Part shown: positions 1 through 13,573 of the stretch, piece after piece
How positions within the stretch are numbered: position 1 is the stretch's first letter
How the letters are laid out: the number at the start of each line of letters is the position of its first letter
Assembly: GCA_037039925.1 (NCBI GenBank)
Contig: JAXRKP010000209.1
Location: 270,001 to 334,000, forward strand
DNA from: Doris montereyensis
Taxonomy: Eukaryota; Mollusca; Gastropoda; Nudibranchia; Dorididae
Direction: 5' to 3'
DNA: 64,000 bases
The notes under the pieces: generated by a model
What the model was told of the DNA's origin: nothing
Databases searched by the model: none
What the model saw: the letters and a program-made list of their open reading frames with translations, nothing else
Program-made: the position numbers and the translations under genes

Positions 1-339
1 ATTTTGAGATGTATGGGGCATTTAAAGGTCAAATTACCTACATCACCTCTGAAAGGATATGATAAATTAGTTCTTTGATGATTTGAATAACGAGAGGACG
101 AGGTATCTACAAGTAGTATATTTCCCTCAACACCGTTTCAACCCATAGAGCAAGAGCTTATCATGATTTCCATTATTCTATATCATGAAGCAGAGCATGT
201 GATAAAACAATGTAACATGAATATATGTTATGGCTTCCTACACATGACTCTAAGTCTGTTACATATTTTACTCCCCAAATGATGCTGATACCCATTGACA
301 CCTGCTAGGCGTGTGCAAATGCGAGTGAATTGTATTTCC

Positions 340-440
340 CAACAGACGCATCGTCAGACCTTGTATTGTCCTGATTCGAATCCACGGCCTCGCAATCTCA
401 AGTTCAACAACCCTCCTCACTAGGCCATCAACGCTTTCTC
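340..440 (-). repeat. tRNA-derived SINE head, diverged
   Basis: On the minus strand a box-A-like GATGGCCTAGTGAGGAGG is followed about 40 bases later by a box-B-like GTGGATTCGAATCAGG, the RNA polymerase III promoter arrangement of tRNA-headed SINEs. The flanking sequence is degraded, so the family is not certain. It resembles the heads of the better copies at 2228-2395 and 2551-2680. Confidence 0.5.
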
Positions 441-2227
441 AAAGGGATATACAATCAATCACTCGATTAAAACAAGATTGTAAATAATAAGTTAATCATA
501 CTATTTATCTCTGGTGATTTCATTCTATATCATTTTCCACTTTATAACTACCGATGTTTGATTATCTTCGCATTTGATAGCATTGATACTGGGTGGGGGG
601 GGGGGCAAATAATGCGTTAATTTCACCAAAAAAATGCTGACTCAATATTTCTCCCAATAAGTGTTATTGTTTAAGTCTTCAGTGCCATTGACGGGGGGGG
701 GTTGACAATAATAGTAGGTTTCAACACACACACACACACACAAACTGTGCAACTTACCAAACTATGTTCTTATGACTACCATAACACAATGATATTCATT
801 TTCACCACACCACATTTTGACAATGACCACAGCATCTATATCTGATGCAGCTAGTTGTTTTATAATGAATCATCTCGGGGAGCTGCGTAAAATTCGCAAC
901 ATTTAGATTTGTCAGAGCTGGAAAATCGTTATGTCGCGAATCTATGTACAATATAAAGTTGATCGTTTCTTTTTGTTTTTAAGTCGATAAGACCGTTAAC
1001 GTCGAAGACAAAACAAACGAAAAGAAAAAAAGAACAACCTATTGACATGTTCATAATATGCACTCGCTATCTCGATTTTTAATTCGTTTTTTTTGTTGTT
1101 GTGAATATTTCACGATATTCAAGCTGCGCGTGTCAAATAAGATAACATGTGCGTTCGCTGTGACATATTTACTGACCACAATTTTATCGACAGCTTGAAA
1201 CTATCAACCTACTTAGGTGTGATAAATGATCGTCGCCTGCGGTCAAAATGGTTCTTTATTCACATTTTGTTGTTTTTAGCCAGAGTAGTTCAAAATTACG
1301 GTTGTTACACAGTTAAAGTGAAATTAATGTGTACCTGTATGTTTATATTGTTCACCGGGTTAACATACAATATTGAATGGTAAAGTACAGTATAAGATAC
1401 CGTATGGCTAATAAAACGCGTGAGACGCTAAATCTCAGTTTCAACAAATTGTGCAGATAGAACATTTTTCAATTCCAAATGACGTGGTGTCAACCGATAA
1501 GGTAAAAAGTGTCTACGCGAACGTGATAGTAATCGAACTTGTCATCTGGCATCCACATGACACATGGCATGTATTTATCATGTACCGGTATCCTTGAAAT
1601 AGTGACGGTTCATAACCATTGGTGCATTGTTGGTTTTGTATATTTGGGAGTTGAGAGCTTTGATTCCCTGCCTTCTTTCTCCCTTTTTTATAATCCGCAG
1701 TCAAAAGAAGACGTGTTTCCGTACCAATCTTGTTTTATATCCACTTTATCAACTATTTTAACATTAAGAGACTAAATAATAATGATAACAATAATTTTAA
1801 AACCCGATAAAAACCTGTACAAAAAACCCCCAACAACAACATAAAAACCAAAGAGACACGTAGGCCAATATAATTTACTCACGCATGTGCCTAATGTACA
1901 GAGGCAGAGACAGTCATGAACACTAATGTACATACACATAGAGCATATATACATGTTTATGTGGTAAATGTGATACAAGTAACTGTTTTTTCTTTGACTT
2001 GCCAAGAATATCAAACGTTCAATGAATACGATGTTTCCCAAACTGTTGGCCTATCTAACTACCATTTGGTCATAATGAGCAAACTTTGAGCCATTCTAAC
2101 TCACGTGACTGGGCTCGAACGTTTAGAATGGATGAAATGAGGAAAAGAAAAAAGGGCAAAGTTCCTTCAAGGCCGTACAGCCAAAGCGTATCCCAGTTTT
2201 TTTGTAGCGTGAAGTGTTACAGAGGAT

Positions 2228-2395
2228 AATACCGGTATCACTATCCCTGTCTCAGAGTGGGTGGAGTGGTTAATCGTTTTTCTCAAGGGAACATAGCGTC
2301 GTACCCAGCATTGCCAGGCAATGCCAGGATTCGAACCTAAGAACTCACGATCCCAAGTCTGACAAAGTAACCAGTCAGCCACCCAACGCCTTTGT
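2228..2395 (-). repeat. tRNA-derived SINE, family 1, minus copy
   Basis: Read on the minus strand, the head has box A (GGTGGCTGACTGGTTAC), then a very good box B (GGTTCGAATCC), then the family body: a duplicated CTGGCATTGCC motif, a TACGACG-type block, a 'GTTCCCTTGAG' block and a CACTCCACCCAC end. The same order of blocks appears in the plus-strand copy at 2551-2680 and in the longer copies at 12090-12410 and 32040-32345. The two copies at 2.2-2.7 kb are head to head, about 150 bases apart. Confidence 0.75.
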
Positions 2396-2550
2396 AGAAA
2401 AAGCTGTGTATTGGTCACGTTGTTCATATACATATATACATATATCTTTGCATGCTCTAGCAGTAACAAACAAACAAACACACAAAAAAAGAAAAAGAAA
2501 AGAAAAACAGGAAGATGCGTTTTTATTAAGTTATTTCACCATAAGGGCGT

Positions 2551-2690
2551 CGGTGGCCCAGCAATTAGGCTGCCAGACGGAATCATGAGGTCCTGAGTTC
2601 GAATCCTAGCAAAGCTAGGCACGACGTTGTGTTCCTTGGGAAAAACACCTAGCACGCAATCGCCCCACGCTACCCATATTTTTTCTCAAT
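2551..2690 (+). repeat. tRNA-derived SINE, family 1, 3'-truncated
   Basis: The head shows box A (GGTGGCCCAGCAATTAGG) and box B (GAGTTCGAATCCT), followed by AGCAAAGCTAGGCACGA, TGTGTTCCTTGGGAAAAAC and ATCGCCCCAC. These blocks match the 12090 and 32040 copies, but this copy stops before the CTCTGGCTCTGTGGG tail seen at 12350. Confidence 0.75.
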
Positions 2691-3235
2691 ATATGTAATT
2701 AGAGTCGTACAATTCGGTCACATAAAAAATAATCATGTGTTATGACGAGGAATGCATTTTGGTTGCGTGTAATTTGGCGGAAACTACAGTAGCAAACTTT
2801 TGTTCTCATAAAACATAATATGAGAAACATATAGATCTACCGATATACAACATTGTGCGAGTTAGTCTAAGAAATCGATAAACTTAAAGGAGATGAGAAG
2901 ATAAGAAGGTAAAGTTGTATTTAACATACTAAAAACAAGAGATTATCAAATTTGCAAAAGTAGTCTTGCTGATTTCTAAGACCAGCTGCATCACTAAATC
3001 AGCAATAAATGTAGACATGATAAAATAGACGATGGAGTCTGTAAGGACGAAGACGAGACGAAAACGAGACAAAAATAAGAAAATAAACGGGGGGAAAAAA
3101 TCAAATTGAACCAGTCACCTGTGAAACGGCACCCATCTTGCCATGAAGAGAACATGCACTACATACAAGGAGCGCGGTGCAGAGTTCACACTGCACTTTC
3201 CGTTCATGGCGATATATGATGACGATGATGATGAT

Positions 3236-3745
3236 TTAATATACCCACATCCACAACTAAGGTGATCTCGGGTTTTTTGGTAGGATCTTTTGTAATGTTG
3301 CCCAGACTGCCATGCAAACAGCCAAAGGATCTTTTTGTAATGTTGCCCAGACTGCCATGCAAACAGCCAAAGGATCTTTTTGTAATGTTGCCCAGACTGC
3401 CATGCAAACAGCCAAATGATCGTTTTGTAATGTTGCCTAGACTGCCATGCAAACAGCCAAAGGATCTTTTTGTAATGTTGCCCAGACTGCCATGCAAACA
3501 GCCAAAGGATCTTTTACGTGCACATGGTGTTGTAATCTGCACACATAACCTCCTTTTTATCGTCCACATTTGATGGGACTAGGTGTCGATCCACCTCACT
3601 GGATCAAGGGGTAGATTGTACTCGAATAAACTCGAGAACATTTTTCAACTGTTGGTGGGGCTCGAAACCCACGAGCTTGTTGTTGAGAGGCTGACACCTT
3701 GCCTCTGGACTACCGAGGCCGCTCTTGGCGAGATAATGATACCTG
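3236..3745 (-). repeat. tRNA-derived SINE, family 2, with amplified core
   Basis: On the minus strand the head carries a box-A-like TAGTCCAGAGGCAAGG and a box-B-like GGGTTTCGAGCCCC, then a body shared with the copy at 49773-50055. Shared blocks on the plus strand include CCCACATCCACAACTAAGG, CAAACAGCCAAAGGATCTTT, TTTATCGTCCA and TGACACCTTGCCTCTGGACT. The middle of this copy is expanded into five tandem 45-bp units (3282-3510), whereas the other copy has one. The open frames here on both strands come from 45 being divisible by three and are not genes. Confidence 0.75.
3282..3510. repeat. 45-bp tandem repeat, five units, inside SINE
   Basis: The unit GGATCTTTTTGTAATGTTGC followed by CCAGACTGCCATGCAAACAG and CCAAA (45 bases) occurs five times. 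It is nearly identical between copies; the fourth unit has GATCG and GCCTAG variants. Because 45 is a multiple of three, artificial open frames run through both strands. Compare the single unit at about 49830-49875 in the sister SINE. Confidence 0.9.
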
Positions 3746-3921
3746 CTGTGGAGGACATTGGTTTGATCTGTGATATTTTTCTGTTTATTCCTATGCATTT
3801 GTCTATTATAATATTCATAGCCTTACATGTCTGTTGATTGCCCGTCTGTGTATATGCCGTTGACTCTATCTGTTTGTCTCTTTTGTCGGTGGTCTATCTT
3901 TTATTTGTCCATATGTCTGTA

Positions 3922-4083
<162 letters not shown>

Positions 4084-5066
4084 TGTGTCGATATATGTCT
4101 GTTTATATGTCCGTCCATCTACCTGTCCATGTAAGGAACATGCCTGCATTATGTGTGTAATATTAAGGAAATACAATTTCATCTTCATTATTTACAATAA
4201 TTATGTATTTGTTTGATTTATAAAACAAAGAAACAAACTAATAAATATTACGACACATTTATCTATCATGAAACGCGTGGATATATTAACGTTTCAGTTA
4301 TAACATAGGGCACGAAACAAAATACATTTCCTTAAGTCATCAATAAGGATCGTATGAAAAGTTTAAAATATCAGAAGACATGTTGAGTAACAACAATAAA
4401 TCAATACATATACTGTGATTATTTTAACTGGTGAATTATCTTACTCCTCATGACAGTTTAAAAATGTGTCAATGACGATGGGGTTTCTATCGTATCATTT
4501 CAGCGATGTCTTGTCAAATGCTGACTGGTTTTCTATCATTTCAGCACTGTCTCCATTAAAGGAAAGTGGAAACGCTTTAAACTACAATGACGAAACCGAG
4601 GCAGATCGTACTGTGATGATGGATTTTTGTTGACTACTCGCAGTGACGGAGAACTGGGCTAGGAAAGATAAGCCGAGATGAACTTGATATTTAGTTTCCG
4701 TTTTCTCTTGATATTTGCTGTCTGAAAGGCGAATAATTCAGTTTGCTGACTGAATCGATCATTTTATAGTTTGCCAAATGAAGTTGAAGTTCTTCTGATC
4801 TAGAATTCTAGATAAATTTTGATAACGAAAAACGTTACCTAGATTTCTACATCATTACAGAACAGACGTGTTGTATTTAGTGGTGTGAGTAAAATGAGAC
4901 CAGTAGACTGGTGGTTGTGATCTGAATCGAAGGCTAGATCTGTCACTATCGCCTCAGTCAGCTGTTTATGCACGATAAGGGGTTACATAGGACACCCTTG
5001 GACTTGTTAAAAATTTAGATCTATGTCAGTGCTGAAAGTTGGCAAACACTTTCAAAGTCTGTAAAA

Positions 5067-5120
5067 ATGGCTGGGTTTTACAGTCTTGATAATAAAGAAG
5101 TTATCCGGATCAAAGTGAAA
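5067..5120 (+). CDS. TBC1D25: TBC1D25 coding exon 1
   Basis: Starts at ATG with AAAAATGG context and encodes 18 residues ending in EVIRIKVK, which aligns with the EVVRVRVK start of the vertebrate ubiquitin-like region. It ends at a strong GTAAGTAG donor in phase 0. The next exon begins KYDGKMQPELKKFSIDPQ after a 3.2-kb intron. Confidence 0.8.
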
Positions 5121-8100
5121 GTAAGTAGATTTTATCTAGATCTAGATTTAGTCGTTGTGGCTTTCAGACTTAACATCTCATTTTACTTATAATAATAGAG
5201 AGCTAATTATTGCTAATTATAAAAAAAGAAGATTTAGATTATGTCTAGACCGGTTGGAACTGCAGGAAATGCTGGATCTAGAGCTATCAGTAGTTTGAGT
5301 TTGTTATAATGTTGATAAGTAGTTTGTAGTTCTTTTTGTCTGTTTTACTGGTCAGAAAAGTGCTCTTTTTGAAAACCAATCTTTTGAGAAGCAAATGACT
5401 CAAGGTAGGGTGGTACTACTTCACCCACTAAAGTCAAGCACTGAGAAGTTGTCAACATTACAGGTGTTATGAGCGGACTAAAAGCAACAACAAAAAATTG
5501 GTTCCAAAATAATTTCATATCAATTAGTTCCAAAATAATTTCATACCAATGAAGGGCAGGTACGAAACTGGGTGAAACTGTGTCCAGTAGTAACATTATA
5601 TTATAACACTCAGTAGTGCCAGCCTAAGACAGCAACAGGATTTTCCAGATATCACGTTAGTTAAAGTGCAGCCCGCCTTAGAACTCGGTTGATTGTGCAC
5701 TCATGAAAACAACAACCCACAGTCAATTTGATGTTAACAATTGCTGATTACCTGTGATATGTTCCAAGTGAATCATAGAAAGGCGAATGGGATGTCTATT
5801 GCATTGATCCATACACTATAGTTCGTTCCAAAATTTGTGCCCATAGAAACAGTTGAGTCATTCAGAAAATACTATACATTCAGCTTTGTTTTTTTGCATG
5901 CAGTGTTAGAATTCCCATGACGTTATAAATCTGAAAAAAAGAAGTCTGTAGCATTTACAGTTTTCTCAAAGCGGTGAATTCCTTTGATGTTTTCCCCAGT
6001 TTTAAATTAAGAGACCACAACTTGTAGAGTATTTACAGTATGATGGTTTGACCTCAATATTAGACTGATTTGCCAATGGCATAACATAAGGTGTATATTA
6101 AGGAGGACATTTGGCAAATTATTGAAAGGCCTTGTATTGAATATAATATAATTAAACCTCTCCCCTCTGAGTTAAAATAATTTCAAAGCAATGCTTCTAA
6201 TTGTAAAAATAATATATTTTACAATGCAAATCCACAACAAAAAGTTACTATGGCTTAGTATACACACACATGAAAATTATGACTACTACTTAAATAAAAT
6301 ACGATGCCTCTGTGAGAATCAATCGTTGCGAAATCATTGGTGTGTCTGTGTGCAACTAGGGCATTATTGAACTGAACTCACGTTTCTTGGTAAAACATAT
6401 ATGACACGGACTTTGTTTTCACAGCGAGTGCTCACAAGTAGTCAATACATACGTGTAAATTCAGTACTGTAAACCATCTAAATATTAACCCTTTATGTTA
6501 TTACCATTTTTTATATAAGGTGAAGAAGCAAACTTTAACAGGGTGTCTCGGAAAGTCAGAAATATGTCAGATTTTTCATACTCAGGTCAGAAATTGATGT
6601 CTTGGGTAGGAAAACTAGTAGGAAATGTGGCTCAGGTAGTAAAAACAGGGTTCCCATGCATCAGGGAAATCCTTGAAAATGAAAAAATGTTTCCTGGTGA
6701 GACGAACGTGAGAGATAATCAGGGAAATTGAAGTAGACAGGAACAATTATTGGCACTGCGAAATGGGAAACTGCGAATAAGTTTGTGGACGATGAATTAT
6801 CATTTTGTCACCCATTTCGGGTCATGTATGCTTTGCTGTCTGGCGATTCTTTCATGTTAAAACTAAACGATTCCAATACCTTCTTTAAAATTTTAAAGTT
6901 TGCTCGGAGAATTAGTATCGGATTTCGACACAAAGCTTTCAATACTTTCTTTAGTTTTAGTGCCTATACCAATACCATGAACTGCGCATCTACGCCCAGC
7001 TTCCTTTCTTCAATTTGACTTTTACTCTGGAGAGATTAAGCATGCCGCGTGTGTTAAAAAGTCAATCGCGCACGTAGTATGGTTCATGTCAAAGGGAGAG
7101 AGACAGAGGACAATGTGCATATTTTAAGTCCGATCGCACACGTGTGTGTGTGTGTAAGAAGACTAGACAGAGAATGTTTGTGTGTGTTTAATGCGACTAA
7201 TCGCACATGTGTGTATTAGTATTAGGATAGTTGACGGATAACCGAAAGGCAAATGGAGGTGTTTAGTAAGAATAGAGGTTGGATGATCGAAGTGATATCA
7301 TGCACGCACGGCCTGATAGCAGAATAGAGGTGGGAAGGGGACAGGGTGAAGAAGGTCTATGTGAAAACATATGATGGCAAAAAGTTGAACAGAGGAAGAT
7401 TTATAATTGGCAGAGTTCAATCAAGTTATAGAAAAAGTCTACGAACCTCATTTTTTCTCGCTAGACTAAGTTTTTGTGCGTGTGTTTAGGCTATGATATT
7501 GTCACTCTTGTGTTTGATTTATTTTTCGAAAGGTGATAAAAAAATAATTAAAAATTCATTTTTTGAACTGTTTGCATGTTTTGAAATTTTTTTCAGTACT
7601 CGAAAAATGCTGAAATATTATTAATCCAAAGTGAAACATTAAAGAAATGTGTGATCGCTTTTCATTTCATTGAGGATGCACTAGAAAGTCATATAACAAT
7701 GCATTGAAATTGGAAACATTGCGCTTGTCTCCGTTTCTGCAGATCTGCCAAGTTTCCTGATTAGGAATCCCCATTCCGACATCCCAATATGGCAGCAATT
7801 TTCCTGATATTTTGTTCTCGAGATTTAAAAATTATTTTGATGAAGAAATTTGCGAATTGTAATTTCTACTAACCTCATTGTTTCGATTTTCCTGATGATT
7901 TGCAATTTGTTACTTTCTTAGGCAGATAAAGAAAAACAAATTAGAACCTCATTTGTTTTTCTAGAAATAAAATTATTTGAAGAAATGTCATCAAATTTTC
8001 CACAGTTTGTGTTTTACCAATGAGAAGTGAATTTAGAACAGACAAGGTTTAAAATCATTTAGCTGTTAAAAGCCTTTAAATTATGAGTAATGTGGAAAGT

Positions 8101-11100
8101 TGATCTATTTGTATCACATTGTTTTACAAGTTGACAAAAAATCGTTTACTGCTTTCCAGCTTTTCTGTTTAGATTTTAATGTCAACTATACCCAAAACTT
8201 CTCTTGAAGAATAGTATTGAAGGTTCATTGGGTTTTTTTGTTGTTGTTGCAAATTGTCTTAACCATTGAAACACAATTTTTCTGGTCTAACACAATTTTT
8301 TACATCTATTTTTCATCAGAAATATGATGGCAAGATGCAACCAGAGCTAAAGAAATTTTCCATTGATCCACAAATCACTTCATTTGAAATGCTACAGGGC
8401 ATTTTGGCTAGAGCATTTGACATTCAAAAGTTGGTGAAACTTTTATTCAAAGATATTACTTGTAAAATATGATTATTTCACATTGTTATTTTTTGTACAT
8501 CTTCCCATTGGATATCTGGATTGTAAATCAAAGAAAGGATATGTTAATGTTAGAGAATGCAACAAAGTTTTTTCTTATTTATTTTGGATCCGTATTTATA
8601 GAAGTGAGCTGGTTTATATCCTTTTATTTCTTTGTATTCTTTGTATGGAATCTAATTTTCAGAAATGATGAAAGTACTTGTATTTCTTTTCGTCCTCTTT
8701 CCTTGTAAGAAATAGTTTCTCCTTTTGTTCTTCCCAGTGACTTCAGCATTAGCTACCTGGCTGTCGACTCAGAGGGCCAGACAGTGTACTTGTCCATGTT
8801 GTCTGACTGGGACATGGATGCGGCATTCCAGTGTGCGGCAGACCCCTGTCTGAAGCTTAAAGTTGACCTTCGTCCATTTGAAGAAGGTCAGCATTGGATT
8901 AGATGGAGACAAAGTACAGTGATTATAACTCATGTTTTCAATCCCACTCTACCTCGCTTCCTGGTTATGGCTCCCGTTTAAATCCCTCATTTCTTGAATT
9001 GACATATCAAAAAAGAGGAGAGTGTCTAAACCTGGGTTACCTTTTTGAGATAGACATTGTTTTATGTTCAGAAAGATTGATTTTACCTGGTCAAATACAC
9101 ATGAGCTGGAACAAGTTGATGTTTTTGACATCTCGCTAAGAGGTTTGTATGCATTAGGTCGTAAATTATGAAGTACATTTTTTGCCAGGCTGTTGAGAGT
9201 AGAGAAACAAAGAAGAGAAAAAGGAATTCAACACTTTTAGTTTTGCATGTATACGGTTCATTCTCTGAAAACGGTCACCATGAGTATATGACATGTAAAC
9301 TGATGTTACAAGATGAATATTGTGAATGGGACATGTGACATACGGTCGGCATATGATACCTGATGAAACTCAAATTTCTGCAAGATATAGTGAAAAAAGG
9401 AAACAGACAAACTAGGTGGCGTCTTCATTCATTCATGTGCCATTAACTAAGCCTGCTATTGTGACTACCCATGAAATTTCATGGTAAGAAAGGCTGTTGG
9501 CTACCCAGAGCGTAAAAACCTGCTAAAAAAAAAATTTAAAGAGGCACAAGTTAGCAATTATCGACCAGTGTTATGATCGTAACCTTTGTTTTTGACGAAT
9601 CCGTACCTTGGCTTTATTTCTGTGAGATTATTGGAGCATCTTTAAGACAAGTTGACTCTTGGAAAAAAGGGTGACACGGTGCGTAGGACAGGGTCTCAAA
9701 ATTGAAAATTAAATACACAAAACAAATAAGCGATGAAATGAGGATGCTTAAGATGGTCATATGCATCATTACTGTTTTTTCCTTGTTACAAATGAGGATA
9801 TCTCAGTGCCGGATATTTGATTTGGAGTCATGGAGTCTTTCATAGTCTTTCAAATGCAATAGCTAATGATGATGCTTGGTGGCTCGCATGATTATGCTTT
9901 TTATAAGACGAACATGTTTTTTTCATTAGTCTCCGGGCATTTAGTTGAAAATCTTGGTTTTGAAATGTATAAAATATTCGGTTTCACTGAGATTGCGGGT
10001 ATTTAGGCGAAACAGGCATTTAGGCGGTCACTACTGTATAATGTATTTTTTTACTTTTGTTTTTTTTATAATTTTGTGCCTAAAATTCTAAAGTTAGGAC
10101 TATTACATAAAAACTGACCTATGTTCAGAGTTAGGCCTTACAATTGCCATAAAATGTGTTTAGGGATATGATTCCAATGATTTTTATAGTACGATCAATG
10201 GAAATATGGGCATTTATTGGTTATTGTACGAGCGTGCAGCCAGCAAACTACCAACTTTCAAGTAAAAAATTTTTTAAATGAGGGTATTTTATTTTATCTT
10301 TTGTCAGCCATAAATCCCAATTTTGGTGACTGTTTTCAACAGTGACCCATATATACTTGCTGAAATTTGGTTTCTTCATTTTCCCCTGTACTGTTGTTTT
10401 CCCATTCTTTTCATAGACCTTTTTCATACCCTTTTCATTATATATATATACAGAAATAATGTATTAATCAATTCCTCCCATTTGCTTCCTCTCAGATAAG
10501 GGGTGTACATTGATCAGAAGGCTTCCTTTTTATTTATGTTATTACAGATCATCCATTTGTTCATACTTTTCTATGTATTGTGGTCTGGATGGTATTCTAA
10601 AGTCATGTTTCAGAAGACGGGAATCAAGGATAGTTGGGGTGGGGTTGTTTTGTAAAGATGTGTTTTTCCCTTTTCAGCGTAAGTTTGATCACCAGTGATA
10701 GATTTTATGGTGAAGACCAATTGTTTAACATGTAGATCCCACTGGGATTGAAGCTTAAGGGTCGGTATCACTATTTGTATAAAAAGGTGGGAGAAAAACA
10801 ATGCCAGAATTAGTCAATCTGGCATTTATTGTGATTTTTATGGTGAAGAATCTGCTTTAACGATTATTATTTTCTCGACTTTGAGACTAGATATCCTGCA
10901 ATGGTTTGTACATCTGTTATCATGGTGCTGTAAAAACTGTACATTGATTAAATACACTTTTTATTACAGCAATTAGAAGTGAACATTTCCTTTTTTACAA
11001 CAATAAGTGAACTCTTTTACTCTTTTATGTAATGGGATTATCTTGATTTGAAATAATTTGCTATTTTTGCACATCACCACTACTATGTCAAATAATTTCC

Positions 11101-13503
11101 TCATCCATAAACAACTACTGAATAATTTTTATTTCTTTTTAAATTGTGACTTATTATTCACTGATTGTGTTTACAATTTTAATTTTTAAAATTTAGAATT
11201 GATAAAACATTTGAGGAATCTTCACATTGTTTTGCCTCTCAGACCATCAATTCTTCTAACTAAAAGAAATTATCAAACAGCTAACAATTCATTATTCTTA
11301 AGCAATTGATCGGCCTACCCTGCCCTCATAAAAAAAAAAAGGAGAGAAATAAAGAAGCAAATTAGCGCTTTCAAATATGTAATTGTTGACTTATAATGAT
11401 ATATAGGAGGTATGTATGAAATGTATATTTTGCATCACGAATAGTATGTGACCTTATGGAAGATTACCAAATGAGTTAAGTTACAAGAACAGTCATCTTT
11501 TCACCTTTCATAGTTTCCTGTCAACTTTAAATGTTGCTTTTTTTCCAAATTGTTTGGAACTTGAGAGCCTTTTTTATGCAATGTATTTAATGGGGCTCAC
11601 CTGATGGCCGAAGAATTAAGCTGCAGGATCCACTACTGACGCTGAAGCCAGCTGAGGCGGCAAGCAATTTTGTTGCCGTTCCGAGGGCTCTTTTTGGAGC
11701 TTGAATGACCTGTCCCATTATAAAGAAGAAGAGAGACAGACATGAATTGATTGGAAAACTGTTATTTTATTCTCTTTAAGAATTTGTTGTGAATTGTATC
11801 AAATGTTTTATTTATTTATATTGTTTATATAAAATGAAAACTCCCACAGAAATGGAGGATTGGGATGTCATTGCACCGGCAGATATACCACAACACCGCA
11901 TCTCAAGTTTACTGGACAAGAACTCATTCCTGGGTTCCATCACAGGCACATTGAGTCATAACTTGGGCAGGACTGTCAACTCTGTTCAGCGAGCTATGGG
12001 TAATTCAATTTTTCTTTTTCCTTCTTCCGTTCTTTAATATTTTATTTTACTTTACACTATCAAGTTTGAATTGATGGGTTGTACCTTTGGAAGATGTGGT
12101 GCCGGTGGCTAAGTTGCTGGATTTTGGACCATGAGGTCCTGGGTTCTTATCATAGCAAAGCTTTGTCCGATATTGTGTTTCTTGGGAAAGACTCTTAACA
12201 CACATTTTCTCCACTTGACCCAGGTGCAAATGGGTACAACCACTGCATTGAGTGTAAAAACCTAAGACTAAGACAGACTCGCGTCCTGTTCAGGAGGTGA
12301 TTATTATCACCTGTTAATCACCTGTTCTGCTTGGTGTTATAGAAACTGTGATATGCTCTGGCTCTGTGGGTTGTAATGGCATTGAGGAACTTTTTTTAAC
12401 CCTTGGAAGGTAGTGATGCATCCATCAGGGTCTTATGTGTCTTTAATTTGCAGCCTTGCAGTGTTTTTTTGCTCCCAATTTTAGGGATGTGTTCAATTCT
12501 TCCATTTTTTTACTGCCTGGACTTTCAAAATTACGTCTGCTTCTTATCTCTTTGTCATTGGTAAGAAATCTGACAAGATTTATTGCTCTCCTGAAAGGTC
12601 AATTACAAAGTAAAATTTTCATTGTAACTACTTTGAAAATTTTGAAAGTGATAGAAAGAACCAAAGTGATTTTTGCCACAAGGCAGCTGTAGACTTTGGT
12701 TTGAAATGTTAGGCAACATGAGCCTGTCATTTCCAGTTAACAGTCAGTGAAAATAATTCATAACGATTTGGTGAGAAAATAGTGCTGGAGCCACCACTTT
12801 ATATTTCACAGAGATTTTTATATGTAATGAATTAAATTCTTCGACACCAAATGGGAGAAAGAAGCCATAAAATTGCAACTTTCAGTAGGTGGTTTGGCTA
12901 TTTTTAATGGAATTGTTGGTCTGACAAACTTAAGTTCCTAATGTAATCTGAGGATTTTAAAATTTGGCTTGGGGTTAATTTTGTGATGAATGTATAATTC
13001 AACTCTTGAGCTAGGATATGAATTATATTTTGATTTGCCTTGTTAACTTTTTTCTGCTCCATCTTACTCCTCTGAAACTTAGCATATGGTATTCATATTA
13101 ATCCCATTGTCTTCATTTAGTATGATTACTGTGCTCTCACAGAGTGCAGATTTACAGCTTTTTTACATCCCTGTCAAGCACATTTGCAGAATTTATGTAG
13201 ATGTTATTGAGCCTTGAAAGTCCCTAAACAGTGGGATCATTCAAGGTTTTCTGAACCAGATTTTCTTTCTGCTACCTGTAAAAACATCTCATCGTCAGCA
13301 TACTTTGATTTAGAATTTCTTGTGATAAAACGTGCCTCTTAATATAAAAAAGAAATCTTACCGCTTTCATATTTAATTTTTTTAATTGTCCCGAAAATGT
13401 TCATGTGATGCTAGAGAACTAATGAAATGTGGTTTTAGATGATGAAAGTTTTTAAGGATGATTTGAACAAACTTTGCCTTGATGTTTGATGACATGTTGA
13501 ACA

Positions 13504-13573
<70 letters not shown>

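Noticed and set aside
3204..3573. Open frames with 15-residue repeats on both strands
   Set aside because: They result from the 45-bp tandem unit inside a SINE; both strands are open and the sister SINE is non-coding.
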